The translations under genes were made by a program, and so were the position numbers. This document shows positions 41,786 to 51,860 of a stretch of 64,000 nucleotides of DNA, piece after piece. The DNA lies in assembly GCA_905147135.1 (NCBI GenBank), contig LR990050.1, positions 4,166,501 to 4,230,500 of the forward strand. The letters are read 5' to 3'. Source of the stretch: Blastobasis lacticolella. Its lineage: Eukaryota > Arthropoda > Insecta > Lepidoptera > Blastobasidae. Under the pieces are notes generated by a model. It ran no database searches and was not told where the DNA came from. It saw only the letters and a program-made list of their open reading frames with translations. Within the stretch, counting starts at the first letter, position 1, and each line of letters starts with the position of its first letter.

Positions 41786-42532
41786 GTAAGTACTAGAGAT
41801 GAAACGGATAGTGATTTGGCCGGATAGCCGGATATCCGGCGGCCGGATATTTGGCTGAACTTAGTCTCTGCACAAGTTTGTGCAAGCTGTAATCGTGAGG
41901 TGGGACTTTTGACAACTGCATGTGTATACGTGATTTCAACTCTTCCTTCAATGAGAATAATTTGAACATTGAACTGAACAATTCTTTGGACCTCGAAAGG
42001 ATTCGTAGTTTCGAAATACGGGCTTATACATGCCCCCAGAATATGGGAGGACTAACGACATCGTATATTACCTCTAAACATGGAGAAATTTTTATTAATA
42101 TCCAGTATAAACCTTGATTGACTTTGGAATTTTTTTTATACTAAACAACACACGACAGAAATACGCATGTCAGCGGGTGTCACCTTGTTGGGAAAAGTAC
42201 GTATCTAATATCCAATGTCCCAGAGCAAATTAGAGAACGCCGAATGCGATGGTATGGACATGTGCTCTGTCGCCCCAAAGACCACTATGGTGCAAGTAGC
42301 CCTAAATTTGTCGACGACGACGCGCTGCCCCGGAGTACCCCTTACGCCACCTGGCTGACGGCGGTCCAATGGGACATGAAGGATAATATCATTGACGCGG
42401 CTACTGCTCAGAGAAATGAAGGAAGCCGATGAGCAAAATCATTTTAATGGAATTTTCATTAATTTTTTACTATCCGGTATCCGGCCGGATAGTAAATTAA
42501 GGCCGGATAGGCCGGATAAGTATTGTAAGTAC
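41786..42532. mobile_element. 731-bp hAT-like nonautonomous element with 8-bp duplication
   Basis: GTAAGTAC occurs at 41786-41793 and 42525-42532. Between them the DNA starts TAGAGATGAAACGGATAG and both ends are crowded with GGCCGGATA motifs. The right tip (AAGTATT) does not mirror the left tip, so one end may be eroded. It contains a LINE fragment at about 42225-42435. Confidence 0.6.
42225..42435 (+). pseudogene. RTE-like C-terminal fragment inside the hAT-like element
   Basis: RRMRWYGHVLCRPKDH at 42237, followed by LPRSTPYATWLTAVQWDMK, is the conserved C-terminal region of an RTE-type ORF (compare RLRWFGHVLR in RTE-2). Either captured by, or inserted in, the element. Confidence 0.65.
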
Positions 42533-42534
42533 CC

Positions 42535-42945
42535 ACTAAAAGTATTTACATCGTTTACGACACAGTAGGTGTAATAGGAACAATAAAGTTGAGATAAATT
42601 TTATTTCTAAAACAGTGTCAAAAACTCAACACAAGCACTTAATTAGAGCGTAAGGAAAAGTTAAATTTCGCTGAAACAGAATTCTTCTTAAGCTTGTGGT
42701 AGCAGATGTTTCTTAAATTACGTTTTAAACAGCGCCGCGACTCGCGGCAATTTCTGGCTGATTTAAATTTTTAGAAATGGTAATACCGCTAAAAGTAAAC
42801 AGATTGACCACGCTGTTGTTCCAAGTGGTCGTTCTTATAAACACCAAGGGTAAAGGTTAACTTTTATTCTTATTATTTTGCCGCGTAGGTTACGGCATAA
42901 TAGAGTATTATATACGGCTCTATGATTGGTTAATTTTACGCGCTT
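42535..42945. other. No gene recognised
   Basis: Spacer, nothing supported. Confidence 0.5.
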
Positions 42946-42948
42946 CCT

Positions 42949-43200
42949 GTAGCCGTATTCACAATGGCTCGGAAATCGGATTCGGAGACGGAATAGACTA
43001 AGGACCCTGCAAAATTCTTATGAAAATGTGGTTTCAGTTAATTTTGATTAAATTTTCATATGTTATAGAGAGTAGAGTTTCCGTGGAATCTATCGGGATT
43101 CTGAATAACAGTTTTCGAATCGATCGACACCGATTCGCCACTCACGAATTTCGTGTCGAATCGTTCGGAAACGGTTTCGAATCTGTGTGAATACGGCTAC
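42949..43200. mobile_element. 252-bp MITE candidate
   Basis: GTAGCCGTATTCACA (42949-42963) and its exact complement (43186-43200) are 15-bp terminal inverted repeats. The interior has CGATTCGG-type motifs on both sides. No clear target duplication. Confidence 0.6.
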
Positions 43201-43294
43201 TGAGCTATGTGTCGATTTTGATAGAAGCATAGTGTCGATTGCCACTCAAATATTGTCATTGAAACATTGTACTTTGAGTTTTTTTTTATATCAC

Positions 43295-43545
43295 TAAGGT
43301 GGCAAACAAGCAGCAACAAGTAACTGATGGAAAGCAGTCACCGCAGCCTATAGACGTTTGCAATGCCAGGGGCATCACCCACACGTTGCTGACCCCGTTA
43401 AAACCTATTCACTCCTTCCGTGAAGAGCTCCATGAATCTGGACGTCTTTAAGGCTAGAGTGAATAGGCTGTTCCTAGACAGACGAGCTCCATCTTCGGCC
43501 GCATCGACTTATGACCAGGTGAAATGCCAGTTAGTTTAATAAAAA
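43295..43545 (+). mobile_element. Rep-D segment followed by JOCK-1 3' end
   Basis: 43295-43410 is Rep-D (TGATGGAAAGCAGTCACCGC, GTTTGCAATGCCAGGGGCAT). 43420-43545 encodes the JOCK-1 C-terminus (LDVFKARVNRLFLDRRAPSS) with the ACCAGGTGAAATG 3' UTR. Confidence 0.75.
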
Positions 43546-43574
43546 AATTACAGCAGTATTTTCTGTTCTTAGAT

Positions 43575-43680
43575 GCTGTGATCGCCAACCCGCCTGCCAA
43601 GCGTTGAAATTGTTAAAAAGTCCAGCATTAACGTGACCAAATCAGTTCCAGCAGTGGGCTATTATGGGCTGGTGACGGTC
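43575..43680 (+). mobile_element. RTE-1-derived nonautonomous element, fragment
   Basis: GCTGTGATCGCCAACCCGCC and TGCCAAGCGTTGAAATTG then CCAGCAGTGGGC...ATGGGCTGGTGACG; 3' half only. Confidence 0.65.
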
Positions 43681-43726
43681 ACTTCAAAAGGTTTGTTTAT
43701 TTTTGTGATATGGGCTCTATTTTTTC

Positions 43727-44026
43727 TTACTTAGACTCCAATTTAGTCCTTCCTACGTGAGTAAGGCGTGCTAATTTAGCCAGACCAGCTCCCTCCAAAA
43801 GTCTACCATAGTTCAGATACTCCCAGACCACTCGAAGGGAATCTTGTGGTCCTTTAGTCTCCCTCACACTACTGGGACCACATGAGCTGCCGTTTCCTGG
43901 GCTACCAGATATCCAGAGATACCTGATTGTTTTTTTTTCTTGTCCATCTGCGAGCAGACCATCGGCTATAAACAGGGCCTCGAGTTCGCTTATTTGCTTG
44001 GCTCGATTGATCTGTAATTGAATCAC
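43727..44026 (-). CDS. Unrecognised 99-codon frame
   Basis: An ATG-initiated minus-strand frame with a composition that looks more protein-like than its neighbours (SELEALFIADGLLADGQEKK; LRVVWEYLNYGRLLEGAGLA). I recognise no family, signal peptide or repeat, and see no splice sites or second copy. It may be a worn transposon piece. Confidence 0.25.
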   Translation of the reverse strand: MIQLQINRAKQISELEALFIADGLLADGQEKKTIRYLWISGSPGNGSSCGPSSVRETKGPQDSLRVVWEYLNYGRLLEGAGLAKLARLTHVGRTKLESK

Positions 44027-44426
44027 AAAAGCAACGCTACGGCAGTTTTAATTGTAGCAGAATACCAAAACCACGTAAAACTGCCATTGAGATGCGTATG
44101 CGATCCAATAACAATTCAATTGAGCCATTAGTAACAGTAGTAGAATACCAAAAACGTGTCAAACTGTCAAATGTATTAAACGTGATCCAATTACAATCCA
44201 ATTAAATTTAGTAAACTTGCGGACTTGAGGTCCAGGTTGGTTGCAGGTCTTCGTTTTAAATGTGGCTACCCATACTCCACGTTAGACGACCTCGACGACT
44301 CTTCAGGCGACCACATGTGTTTGTGAACGTAATTTGTTTAGGGAGAGGTGCTCAGTAATTATTCCAACTACCGTTCAAAAATCCTTTTATAATAATCAAA
44401 TACTTATGATCAATGTCAATCATGTC

Positions 44427-44935
44427 CCGGTTGTGCTCTCGCGCACGAAGGCTCGGCGTCCGCCTTGAAAACAAGCATCAAATTCAAAATTCAAATACTT
44501 TTATTGTGACACACTGTTTGATATACTTATAAATAATATACAGATGTTAAGTGAATACAGAGAGCTTTGTGGTCTGCCCAAGGACATACAATAATTCAGA
44601 GTTTTAGGTCATTCAAATAAAATTAAATATATCTACGCACACCAAATACTCCAGGATTTTGGCAGATCAGATAATTACAGTGAACCGAATGCCATCTGAC
44701 CTCTATGAGCCTGCTACCATGGGAACCTAACCATATTGGATCGTGGTATTACATTCAGTCGCCTGAATGTGCAGGTTTCATCACCATGTTTTCCCTCACC
44801 GTAAGAGCATCGGTTAGCATTCAATAATGTACATAACTCAGAAAAGAGTAATTGGTACATAGACGCAGTGGGATTCGAATCCAGTACCTCTCGTTTACGC
44901 GTCGGATACCATAACTACTAGGCCACTGATGCTCC
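44427..44935 (-). mobile_element. SINE-1 copy with an insert
   Basis: Minus-strand copy. The head with GAGCATCAGTGGCCTAGTAG lies at 44910-44935 and the B-box region near 44877. The body continues to 44648, is interrupted to about 44482, and ends with the complement of ATCATGTCCCGGTTGTGCTC. Confidence 0.8.
44482..44647 (-). mobile_element. Short LINE 3' end inserted in SINE-1
   Basis: CAAATTCAAAATTCAAATAC at its left end is the complement of a GTATTTGAATTTTGAATTTG tail often ending lepidopteran LINEs; the rest is UTR-like with no frame. Duplication not resolved. Confidence 0.45.
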
Positions 44936-44949
44936 TACTACTACTCAAG

Positions 44950-45228
44950 AAGTTATACTTAATGAGTTAAAAATAAATAAATAACGTCACGGGGCCCTGA
45001 ACTGTTCAGTTGGTCTCCCTCACCGTGTCCCCAGCGGTGACCTCGATTCGCCAACGGCATTAGAAGGAAGAATGAACACCTAAAGAATGGCGAGCTCGTT
45101 GCGATGCTGAAGTTTGACTAGCCACAAAGTACGAAACGGTCACCCATCCAGTTCACGAACATTGCTTAACCTTGGTTATCGGTCTCGTAAGCACGCTGCC
45201 ACTAGTCCAGTGCCGCCAATAAGTTATA
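44950..45228 (-). mobile_element. SINE with tRNA-like A box and 5S-rRNA-like promoter block
   Basis: The 263-bp element (45220-44958, minus) is flanked by AAGTTATA at 44950-44957 and 45221-45228. Its 5' part reads GGCACTGGACTAGTGGCAGC, then GGTTAAGCAATGTTCG (complement at 45158-45173) and CTGGATGGGTGACCG (complement at 45137-45151). GTTAAGCA and GGATGGGTGACCG match the A box and C box of 5S rRNA genes, but lie about nine bases closer together than in 5S. GGACTAGTGG resembles a tRNA A box. The 3' end is AT-rich. Known 5S-derived SINEs form the SINE3 class; assignment to it is inferred. Confidence 0.6.
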
Positions 45229-45229
45229 A

Positions 45230-45670
45230 AGTTGCGTATAAATGTGAAAGCTTAGTAGTATGACGTCGTAATTTGTAAACACAAAGCCGAGAACTAAATC
45301 GGGTGCAGCGAAATTACCCCCGGCCCGGTGCAGGCCGTAACTGCCGAAGTTACGCAGTTAATAACTACCAGTTATTGGCTCACCTGCGAAATTTTGCTGA
45401 AAATTGATTAATATTGCGATATAATTAATTTTTGTCGTTCACATTTTCTCAAAAGCAGAATACAAGCTGCGTAGGTAATCTTTAAGTTTTAAATAATGTT
45501 TATTTATATTTTTAAATGATTTAGGTTAAAATGCGAGTAAATTCTTAGAAGCAGCCAATCTAGAACCCTTTTAGACTATGAGACAACAGCGCTTTACCTA
45601 GGCTGCAGTGCCTTTTGGAGATTAGATCCTGTATAGAGACAGCAAACGTTTACTGCGCGTGCAAAAAACA
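45230..45670. other. No gene recognised
   Basis: Nothing supported; GC-rich patch at 45318-45340. Confidence 0.5.
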
Positions 45671-45673
45671 AAC

Positions 45674-45720
45674 AAAAAACGTGGCGCGAGCTGAATTCTC
45701 TCGCTCGCGCCACGTTTTTT
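45674..45720. repeat. Perfect 18-bp GC-rich hairpin with A/T flanks
   Basis: AAAAAACGTGGCGCGAGC (45674-45691), an 11-nt spacer, and its exact complement (45703-45720). It looks like a rho-independent terminator but in this genome is more likely a recent foldback or the core of a MITE. Confidence 0.75.
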
Positions 45721-45834
45721 CCCGAATATTAAATAAAATTTTGGCTTTCATAGTACCTTATCTCGTATCGGTTTATTGTGACATAATATGGTACGCGACA
45801 ATGTATATACCATTGGCCATCCAAATTGGCAACT

Positions 45835-46030
45835 CCAGTGGTCCATAGGGTGGGGATTTGGGGAACCGTGGCTTTGTCAATGGAGGACATTTACCTTCGT
45901 GCTGTCAGAGCAACGTGTTATAGATTTGGGCAACGTATTGGGGATACTCCTGGTGGTGCTAATGTCTATAGGCAGCGGTGACAACTTTCCATCAGCCCGC
46001 TTGCCTATTTGCTTACAGTAAGAAATGAAA
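45835..46030 (-). repeat. Rep-D copy
   Basis: AATGTCTATAGGCAGCGGTG and ACTTTCCATCAGCCCGCTTG are the complement of the Rep-D core seen at 20590. Confidence 0.6.
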
Positions 46031-46034
46031 ATTA

Positions 46035-47640
46035 CAAGAAGTTTTTGTAAATCGGCGCAAATGAGCCACCGTTTGATTTTATGGACGTTGTCGTATATTT
46101 TCATATGCAATGGCTGTTTCCAAACAGAATATCATTTTGTAATACTTTTTAAAAGCCGTAAGCAAGCCCGTCTGAGTTAGTTTATGTGTGAAACCTCGTA
46201 AAACAGTGTTCGATTCCCGATTCTGAACAAAGTCATAAAATTGCGATAAACATTCTCCATAAACGTCTTATTCTCTATTTATAACCAAACTTTTATCAGA
46301 ACTCATTGGGTTTATTTGTTTGAATAAACCGATTTATCTATTCATAGATGTTAAACACATAGTAAAGATGTCTTGAATAGTTGAAAATCATTACACACCT
46401 TGTTATTTCAGATATTCTCCGAAATTCGTGAGTTTGGTAACTTTCAATTTATATTTACGCTGCATCAGAAGTAGCTTAATACACTGGGGAATAGCAGTTA
46501 TCTATGAATGTACTTTAGCAATCAGTATAGATTGAATAGTACCCAGGCTACTATAAAAAATATAGCCTTTGGGTGGAGTTTACAAGATTCTGAATAGTTC
46601 GACTCCTGAGTTTATCAGTTTCTGCGAAAGTCAGGCGGAGATTACCATATTCATATACTAAGTTATAAACATATATGTACTCGGTAAGCCCGTCCATTTA
46701 AGAGAAATGTGAATTTAATCCAAAAGAAACCATTGATTAAATTAATAGCGCCACAAATATTTTTAGGCGTAAAGTCTGTTTACTATAACTTTAAAAATAA
46801 CATTACTGCACTCGTGCGGTAAAGCAGGCGTTAATTTTCGAAATGTGAGTGCTTTGAAAAATATATTGCTTGGAAGACCCTATAATAGGTACACAAGGCA
46901 CGAACGTAGTCAATTAAAAACAGAATGGGGCGGCATGACTTCGCATTTCACGCTTCAATCCGCCGATTTGAGTGCTTAAATTTATTATAACTGTAGTATT
47001 CGTCCATTAGTTGGACTGTCAATTAAGAATACGCCAATCACCTGTCTTCGCCGAGGAAGTAGAAATTTAATTTCGAAGCTAGTTTCGGAACTGCGTCAAT
47101 AATAGACTTTATGTTTTGAAACACAAATTTATTTAATGAAGATACGACCCAATTTGGTACTATTGGCACTAAATTGGCCGTGATCTTCAACGGCTTCAAC
47201 TTTAATGCCACCAAAGAGTATGGCCTATATTTTCATTCTCTATGTACGATCTAAGATAATCTGTGACAGCACTATAGCGTCCATGTCATAGCCTCCTTCA
47301 TCTTAGGAGGCTATGGTCCATGTGCATATTATACCGCGGGGAGTATTCTGAGCAGCTCTTTGGGCTACTGTATGCTGCTGAGTTTCACTGCCGCACTCTC
47401 CACCCATACCACCTGGATGAGCGGCGGCTACTGTACGCTTATCAAAAAACATCCAGCCGCGTACGATCATGATCTTCCTGCAGGAGTATTCCCAATAGTA
47501 TGACTTTAAAGACCTGAAGATTCAAGAAACGAGCATATTTGATTGCAAATGTCCTGGATGTCGGTAGCCGCTTTTGGCAGACCGACCATCCGTGTGCCTC
47601 CCTAGGCAATAAAAAACGCCCAAAGGAATTTAAGTCCAAT
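46035..47640. other. Long stretch without a recognised gene
   Basis: AT-rich spacer. The only structure noted is an 11-bp stem at 47287-47297 / 47305-47315 (CATAGCCTCCT and complement). Frames here are short and without motifs. Confidence 0.45.
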
Positions 47641-47927
47641 ACTGGAACTGTCTGGCCGTGTGGTGTCCGTCAGAGTAGAATAGCACCAACCCCTTACACT
47701 CATGGGTGTCGTACAATGCAACTAATATTTTTGAGGCAAAAGATCAAGAGTCTCCGTAGTCTGGAAAATGGGCAGCAGCATTTTCCATTATTATATTTAA
47801 ACACTGCGATCTCCAACCCGCCTGCCAAGCGTGGAGATGGCAGTAACCTCCCCTTTCGTGGGAGAGGCCCTAAGTCCTGCAGTGGACTGATACGGGCTGT
47901 GATGATGATGATGATGACTGGAACTGT
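47641..47927 (+). mobile_element. RTE-1-derived nonautonomous element, complete with 11-bp duplication
   Basis: The element is 47652-47916 (265 bp), flanked by ACTGGAACTGT at 47641-47651 and 47917-47927. Its first 170 bp parallel the RTE-1 leader at 48710-48857: AATAGCACCA, GGGTGTCGTA, GATGGGCAGCAGCAT-type, CTGCGATC and CCAACCCGCCTGCC blocks in the same order. Its last 50 bp (GAGAGGCCC, GCAGTGGACTGAT, GGGCTGTGATGATGATG) parallel the RTE-1 3' end. The coding region is absent, so it looks like an internally deleted passenger using the RTE-1 machinery. Other copies: 8276, 10516, 14325, 18028, 30645, 43575, 55570. Confidence 0.85.
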
Positions 47928-47929
47928 TA

Positions 47930-48705
47930 ATATTGATAAACGTCCAAAATCTCCATCCGAACAAAAAATACTAACACTCTAAAGAACAACACTGTACGAA
48001 TACCTGTACGTATTAGGTCTTGGCTTGTTCATGTCCCTGTCGACGTCCCTGTTTCCAATGTGTTGGAACGCTGTGCCGTTAAGTTACATTTTACCAACCA
48101 CCCCGTGGAGTTCCAGATACACTTACCTAATTATTATACTTTGCTCTAAGACAATGTTAGACCCGCCATACAAAGTGTAAGCCTTTGCCAGTAATGTCTT
48201 TTAGTAGTAGGTGCGAAAAGGTCCGACCTAGATAGATTTTTCTTATGCCACGTTATCAAAACAGCTCGATACCTGTGTGACAATAAAATTCTAAGTAGAT
48301 GATCTTGCAGTTGTGATAAATGACTAATACTGTTTTTTTTTTTCATATAGTAGGTGGATACAGTTAGTTCATATTTATAGAAATTTATTAAAATGAACTA
48401 ACGTTTGCACTTTATACACCTATTTACTGATAACATCCGGCTTGTTTATAACTTTTCAGTTTTTTACTTTTTTATATGAATGATCGTTAACATGGAAGTA
48501 AAGTGTAAAAAGCGAGAATGGTTGCTAACTTTTGACCTCAACTCACCTGATGAAACGCAATGATGAGGTCGAAGATCACATAGAGAGTTCCAGTCCAGTT
48601 CCAGTTCCAAAACGCTGAGTACGAGATGGTGGAACGTTTATCATATATGGATGGTGATATTTTGTCTCCCTCGTTGTTCGATAATATAACGCTTAACCAC
48701 TATAA
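47930..48705. other. No gene recognised
   Basis: Spacer; nothing supported. Confidence 0.5.
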
Positions 48706-48857
48706 CCACTTAAAAGAATAGCACCACCCCATCTCTTCCCGTGGGTGTCGTAAGAGGCGACTAAGGGAATAACCCGGAAGATGGGCAGCAGCATCTTTCG
48801 GGTACATTTACATCTACTGCACTGCGATCGCCAACCCGCCTGCCGTGGCGATTATGG

Positions 48858-48878
48858 CCCCCCCCCCCCCCCCCCCCC
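48858..48878 (+). repeat. Run of 21 C in the RTE-1 leader
   Basis: The run directly follows GGCGATTATGG. In the frame of the downstream protein it reads as seven prolines leading into DDKHTGHGPQYPAIPDYGSG. ATGG just before it would be in frame only with a different C count (remainder two on division by three). Confidence 0.8.
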
Positions 48879-48979
48879 GATGACAAGCACACACAGGCCA
48901 CGGCCCCCAGTACCCCGCTATTCCGGACTATGGTAGCGGTCACGGTAACGGCGGGGCAGGGGGTGCGAAGAATCACCGG

Positions 48980-51847
48980 ATGCGACCAGGCTACCACAAA
49001 GCACGACCACTGGCCCTGGCTACATACAATGTCCAGACACTGCGGACCGACAAAAAGCTCGTGGAACTGGAGGAAGTGGTAAGCAGATTAAATTGGGATA
49101 TCATAGGGTTATATGAAGTCCGAAGAAAGGGGGAGGACTCGATAATCCTAAAGTCCGGAAATCTGCTTTACTTCCGGGAGGGCGACCAACTGTCCCTAGG
49201 TGGTGTCGGGTTCCTCGTCCACAAATCCCTCGTGAACAACATCGTCAAAATCGAGAGTGTGTCGTCTAGGGTAGCGTACCTTATACTCAGAATTACCAAG
49301 CGGTATTCGTTGAAGGTCATACAGGTCTACGCACCGACTTCGACTCACTCCGACGATGAAGTGGAGGCTATGTATGAGGATATTTCTACAGCCATGCATA
49401 CCTCCAAGACACATTATACCGTTGTCATGGGGGATTTCAACGCGAAACTGGGCAAACGAGGCGGAGACGAGTTGAGAGTGGGGCAATTTGGAGTTGGAAG
49501 TCGGAACGCCCGTGGCCAGATGCTGGCCGGCTTTATGGAGAAGGAGGGACTCTTTATGATGAACTCAATTTTCAGGAAGCCGGATCATCGCAGATGGACG
49601 TAGGTTAGTCCCGATGGTGTCACAAAAAATGAGATTGACTTCATCCTATCTACGAAACGGCATATATTCAATGATGTCTCGGTGATCAATAGCGTTAAAA
49701 TTGGCAGTGATCACCGCTTGGTAAGAGGCACATTGAATATTAATCCCCAGCTGGAAAGATCGAGATTGATGAGGTCCACGCTCCGGCCTGTACCCATCCA
49801 AATCCAAAACCCCGAGAGCTTTCAACTCGAATTACAAAATCGCTTCGAGTGCCTAGGAGAGTGCGTCGACGTGGACGACTATAATAACAGGTTCGTGGAA
49901 ACTGTCTATACGGTTGGGTCAAAGTTTTATAAGGCCTGCCGTACAAACAGAACAAACAAAATCTCTGACGATACCCTCAAACTCATCGAAGAAAGACGCG
50001 GAATGACTCTGCAATCCCCTGATGATGTCTCTCAATTTAGGCGACTTAATCGACAGATCTCCAAGTCTCTAACTCGCGACATGCGCCGCTTCAATACTAC
50101 CAATATTGAGGCGGCGATCGAGCGGAACAAAGGCTCTAAAGTCTTTGCGAGAGATCTGTCGATTGGACAGAGCCAGTTGACGAGACTGAAAACGGATGAC
50201 GGCAGAGTTGTTTCGACCAAGTCCGAGGTTTTGAGGGAAGTCGAGAGGTTCTATGGACAGTAATACAAAACAACACCGGCACCTGTTACCAGTATGGCAA
50301 AAGACCCCAGAGCCAAGTTGACCCGACACTACACCGAAGATATCCCGGACATCAGCCTGTACGAGATTAGTATGGCTCTCAAACAGCTTAAGAACAACAA
50401 GGCGCCGGGTGATGATGGAATTACGGCTGAGCTTCTGAAAGCTGGTGGCAAACCTGTGCTTAAGACCCTTCAGAAGCTGTTCAATTCCGTCATCCTCGAG
50501 GGCAAAACGCCGGAAGCATGGAACAGAAGCATAGTGATATTGTTCTTCAAGAAAGGTGATAAGGCTCTCTTGAGGAACTTCAGACCAATACCGCTGCTGA
50601 CCCATGTCTATAAGCTGTTTTCGAGAGTCATTACGAATCGTCTCGCACGCAGGTTTGATGACTTCCAGCCTCCCGAACAAGCCGGATTCCGAAAAGGTTT
50701 TAGTACCATAGACCACATACATACGCTGCGACAGGTTGTACAGAAGACCGAAGAGTATAACCGGCCATTATGCTTGGCGTTTGTGGACTATGAGAAAGCC
50801 TTCGATTCGATCGAAACTTGGGCGGTGCTCCAGTCTCTACAGCGGTGCCAAATTGACTATCGATATATCGAAGCATTGAAGTGTTTGTACAAAAACGCCA
50901 CTATGTCAGTTCGTCTCCAGGACAAGACCACAGAACCTACTCAGCTGCAGCGAGGTGTTAGACAAGGTGATGTCATATCTCCGAAGTTGTTTACCGCTGC
51001 ACTGGAGGTTTTCTTTAGGCTTCTGGACTGGGACGGACTTGGCATCAATATTAACGGCGAGTACCTCACGCACCTCAGATTTGCTGACGATATCGTAGTC
51101 ATGGCTGAAACCATGGAAGATTTGAGCAAAATGCTCGATGACCTCTGTAGTGCCTCTCAACAAGTAGGTCTTAAAATGAACATGGACAAGACGAAAATTA
51201 TGTCGAATGTCCATGTTGTGCCTACTCCAGCGACAGTTGGAGGCACTCCACTTGAAGTTGTTGACGACTATACATACCTAGGACAAATAGTCCGGCTAGG
51301 TAGGTCCAATTTCGAGAAAGAGGTCAATCGACGAATCCAACTCGGTTGGGCAGCGTTCGGGAAGCTACGCCTCATATTTTCGTCCCAATTACCGCAGTGT
51401 CTCAAGACGAAGGTCTTTGACCAATGTGTGTTGCCAGTGATGACTTACGGAGCTGAAACGTTTCCACTCACTATGGGCCTTATAAAAAAGCTCACTGTTA
51501 CCCAAAGGGCAATGGAAAGAGCTATGCTCGGAGTTTCTTTGCGCGATCGAGTCAGAAATGAGGAGATCCGCAAGCGAACCAAGGTCACCGACATAGCTCT
51601 AAGGATTGCCAGACTGAAGTGGCAGTGGGCAGGGCACATAGCTCGAAGAACAGATGGCCGATGGGGCAGTAAAGTTCTCGAGTGGCGACCACGTACCGGT
51701 AGACGCAGCGTGGGTGAGCCTCCTACAAGGTGGACCGACGACCTGGTAAGGATCGCAGGTACCAGCTGGATGCGGAAAGCACAGGACCGGTCTTTGTGGA
51801 GATCTCTGGGGGAGGCCTATGCCCAGCAGTGGGCGTCTTCTGGCTGA
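48980..51847 (+). pseudogene. RTE-1 endonuclease-reverse transcriptase, two in-frame stops
   Basis: One frame of 956 codons from ATG 48980 to TGA 51845-51847, broken only by TAG at codon 208 (49601-49603) and TAA at codon 428 (50261-50263). APE-type endonuclease: LATYNVQTLR, GLYEVRRKGE (E46), VYAPTSTHSD, VVMGDFNAKLG, EIDFILS and SDHRLVRG. RT: KAPGDDGITAELLKAGG, VILFFKKGDKALLRNFRPI, motif A AFVDYEKAFDSIE, motif B RGVRQGDVISPKLF, catalytic FADD at 701-704 (51080-51091), YLGQIVRLG, then the C-terminal LKWQWAGHIARRTDGRW. Both stops are single-base changes from sense codons, with no indels, so inactivation is recent. The frame stays open upstream of the ATG through the proline run, so the true start may lie there. 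Confidence 0.9.
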
Positions 51848-51860
51848 TGATGATGATGGA

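Larger units (their letters stand above)
48710..51858 (+). mobile_element. RTE-1, almost full-length RTE-type LINE
   Basis: A 5' leader (48710-48857) shared with the nonautonomous family, a C21 run, one long coding frame with two nonsense codons, and a TGATGATGATGATGG tail. About 3.15 kb, the usual length for single-ORF RTE elements. No duplication could be defined, and the leader starts some 55 bp later than in the 47652 family. Confidence 0.85.

Noticed and set aside
45120..45220. 5S rRNA gene
   Set aside because: Only the promoter boxes match, with a wrong spacing; the unit carries its own tail and an 8-bp duplication, so it is a retroposon.
45674..45720. Bacterial intrinsic terminator and hence bacterial insert
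   Set aside because: No bacterial coding sequence or other bacterial signal on either side.
47539..47982. 147-codon plus-strand frame as a gene
   Set aside because: Most of it reads through the RTE-1-derived element and its GATGATG tail.
50069..50722. 217-codon minus-strand frame
   Set aside because: Exactly antisense to the RTE-1 coding frame; no motif of its own.
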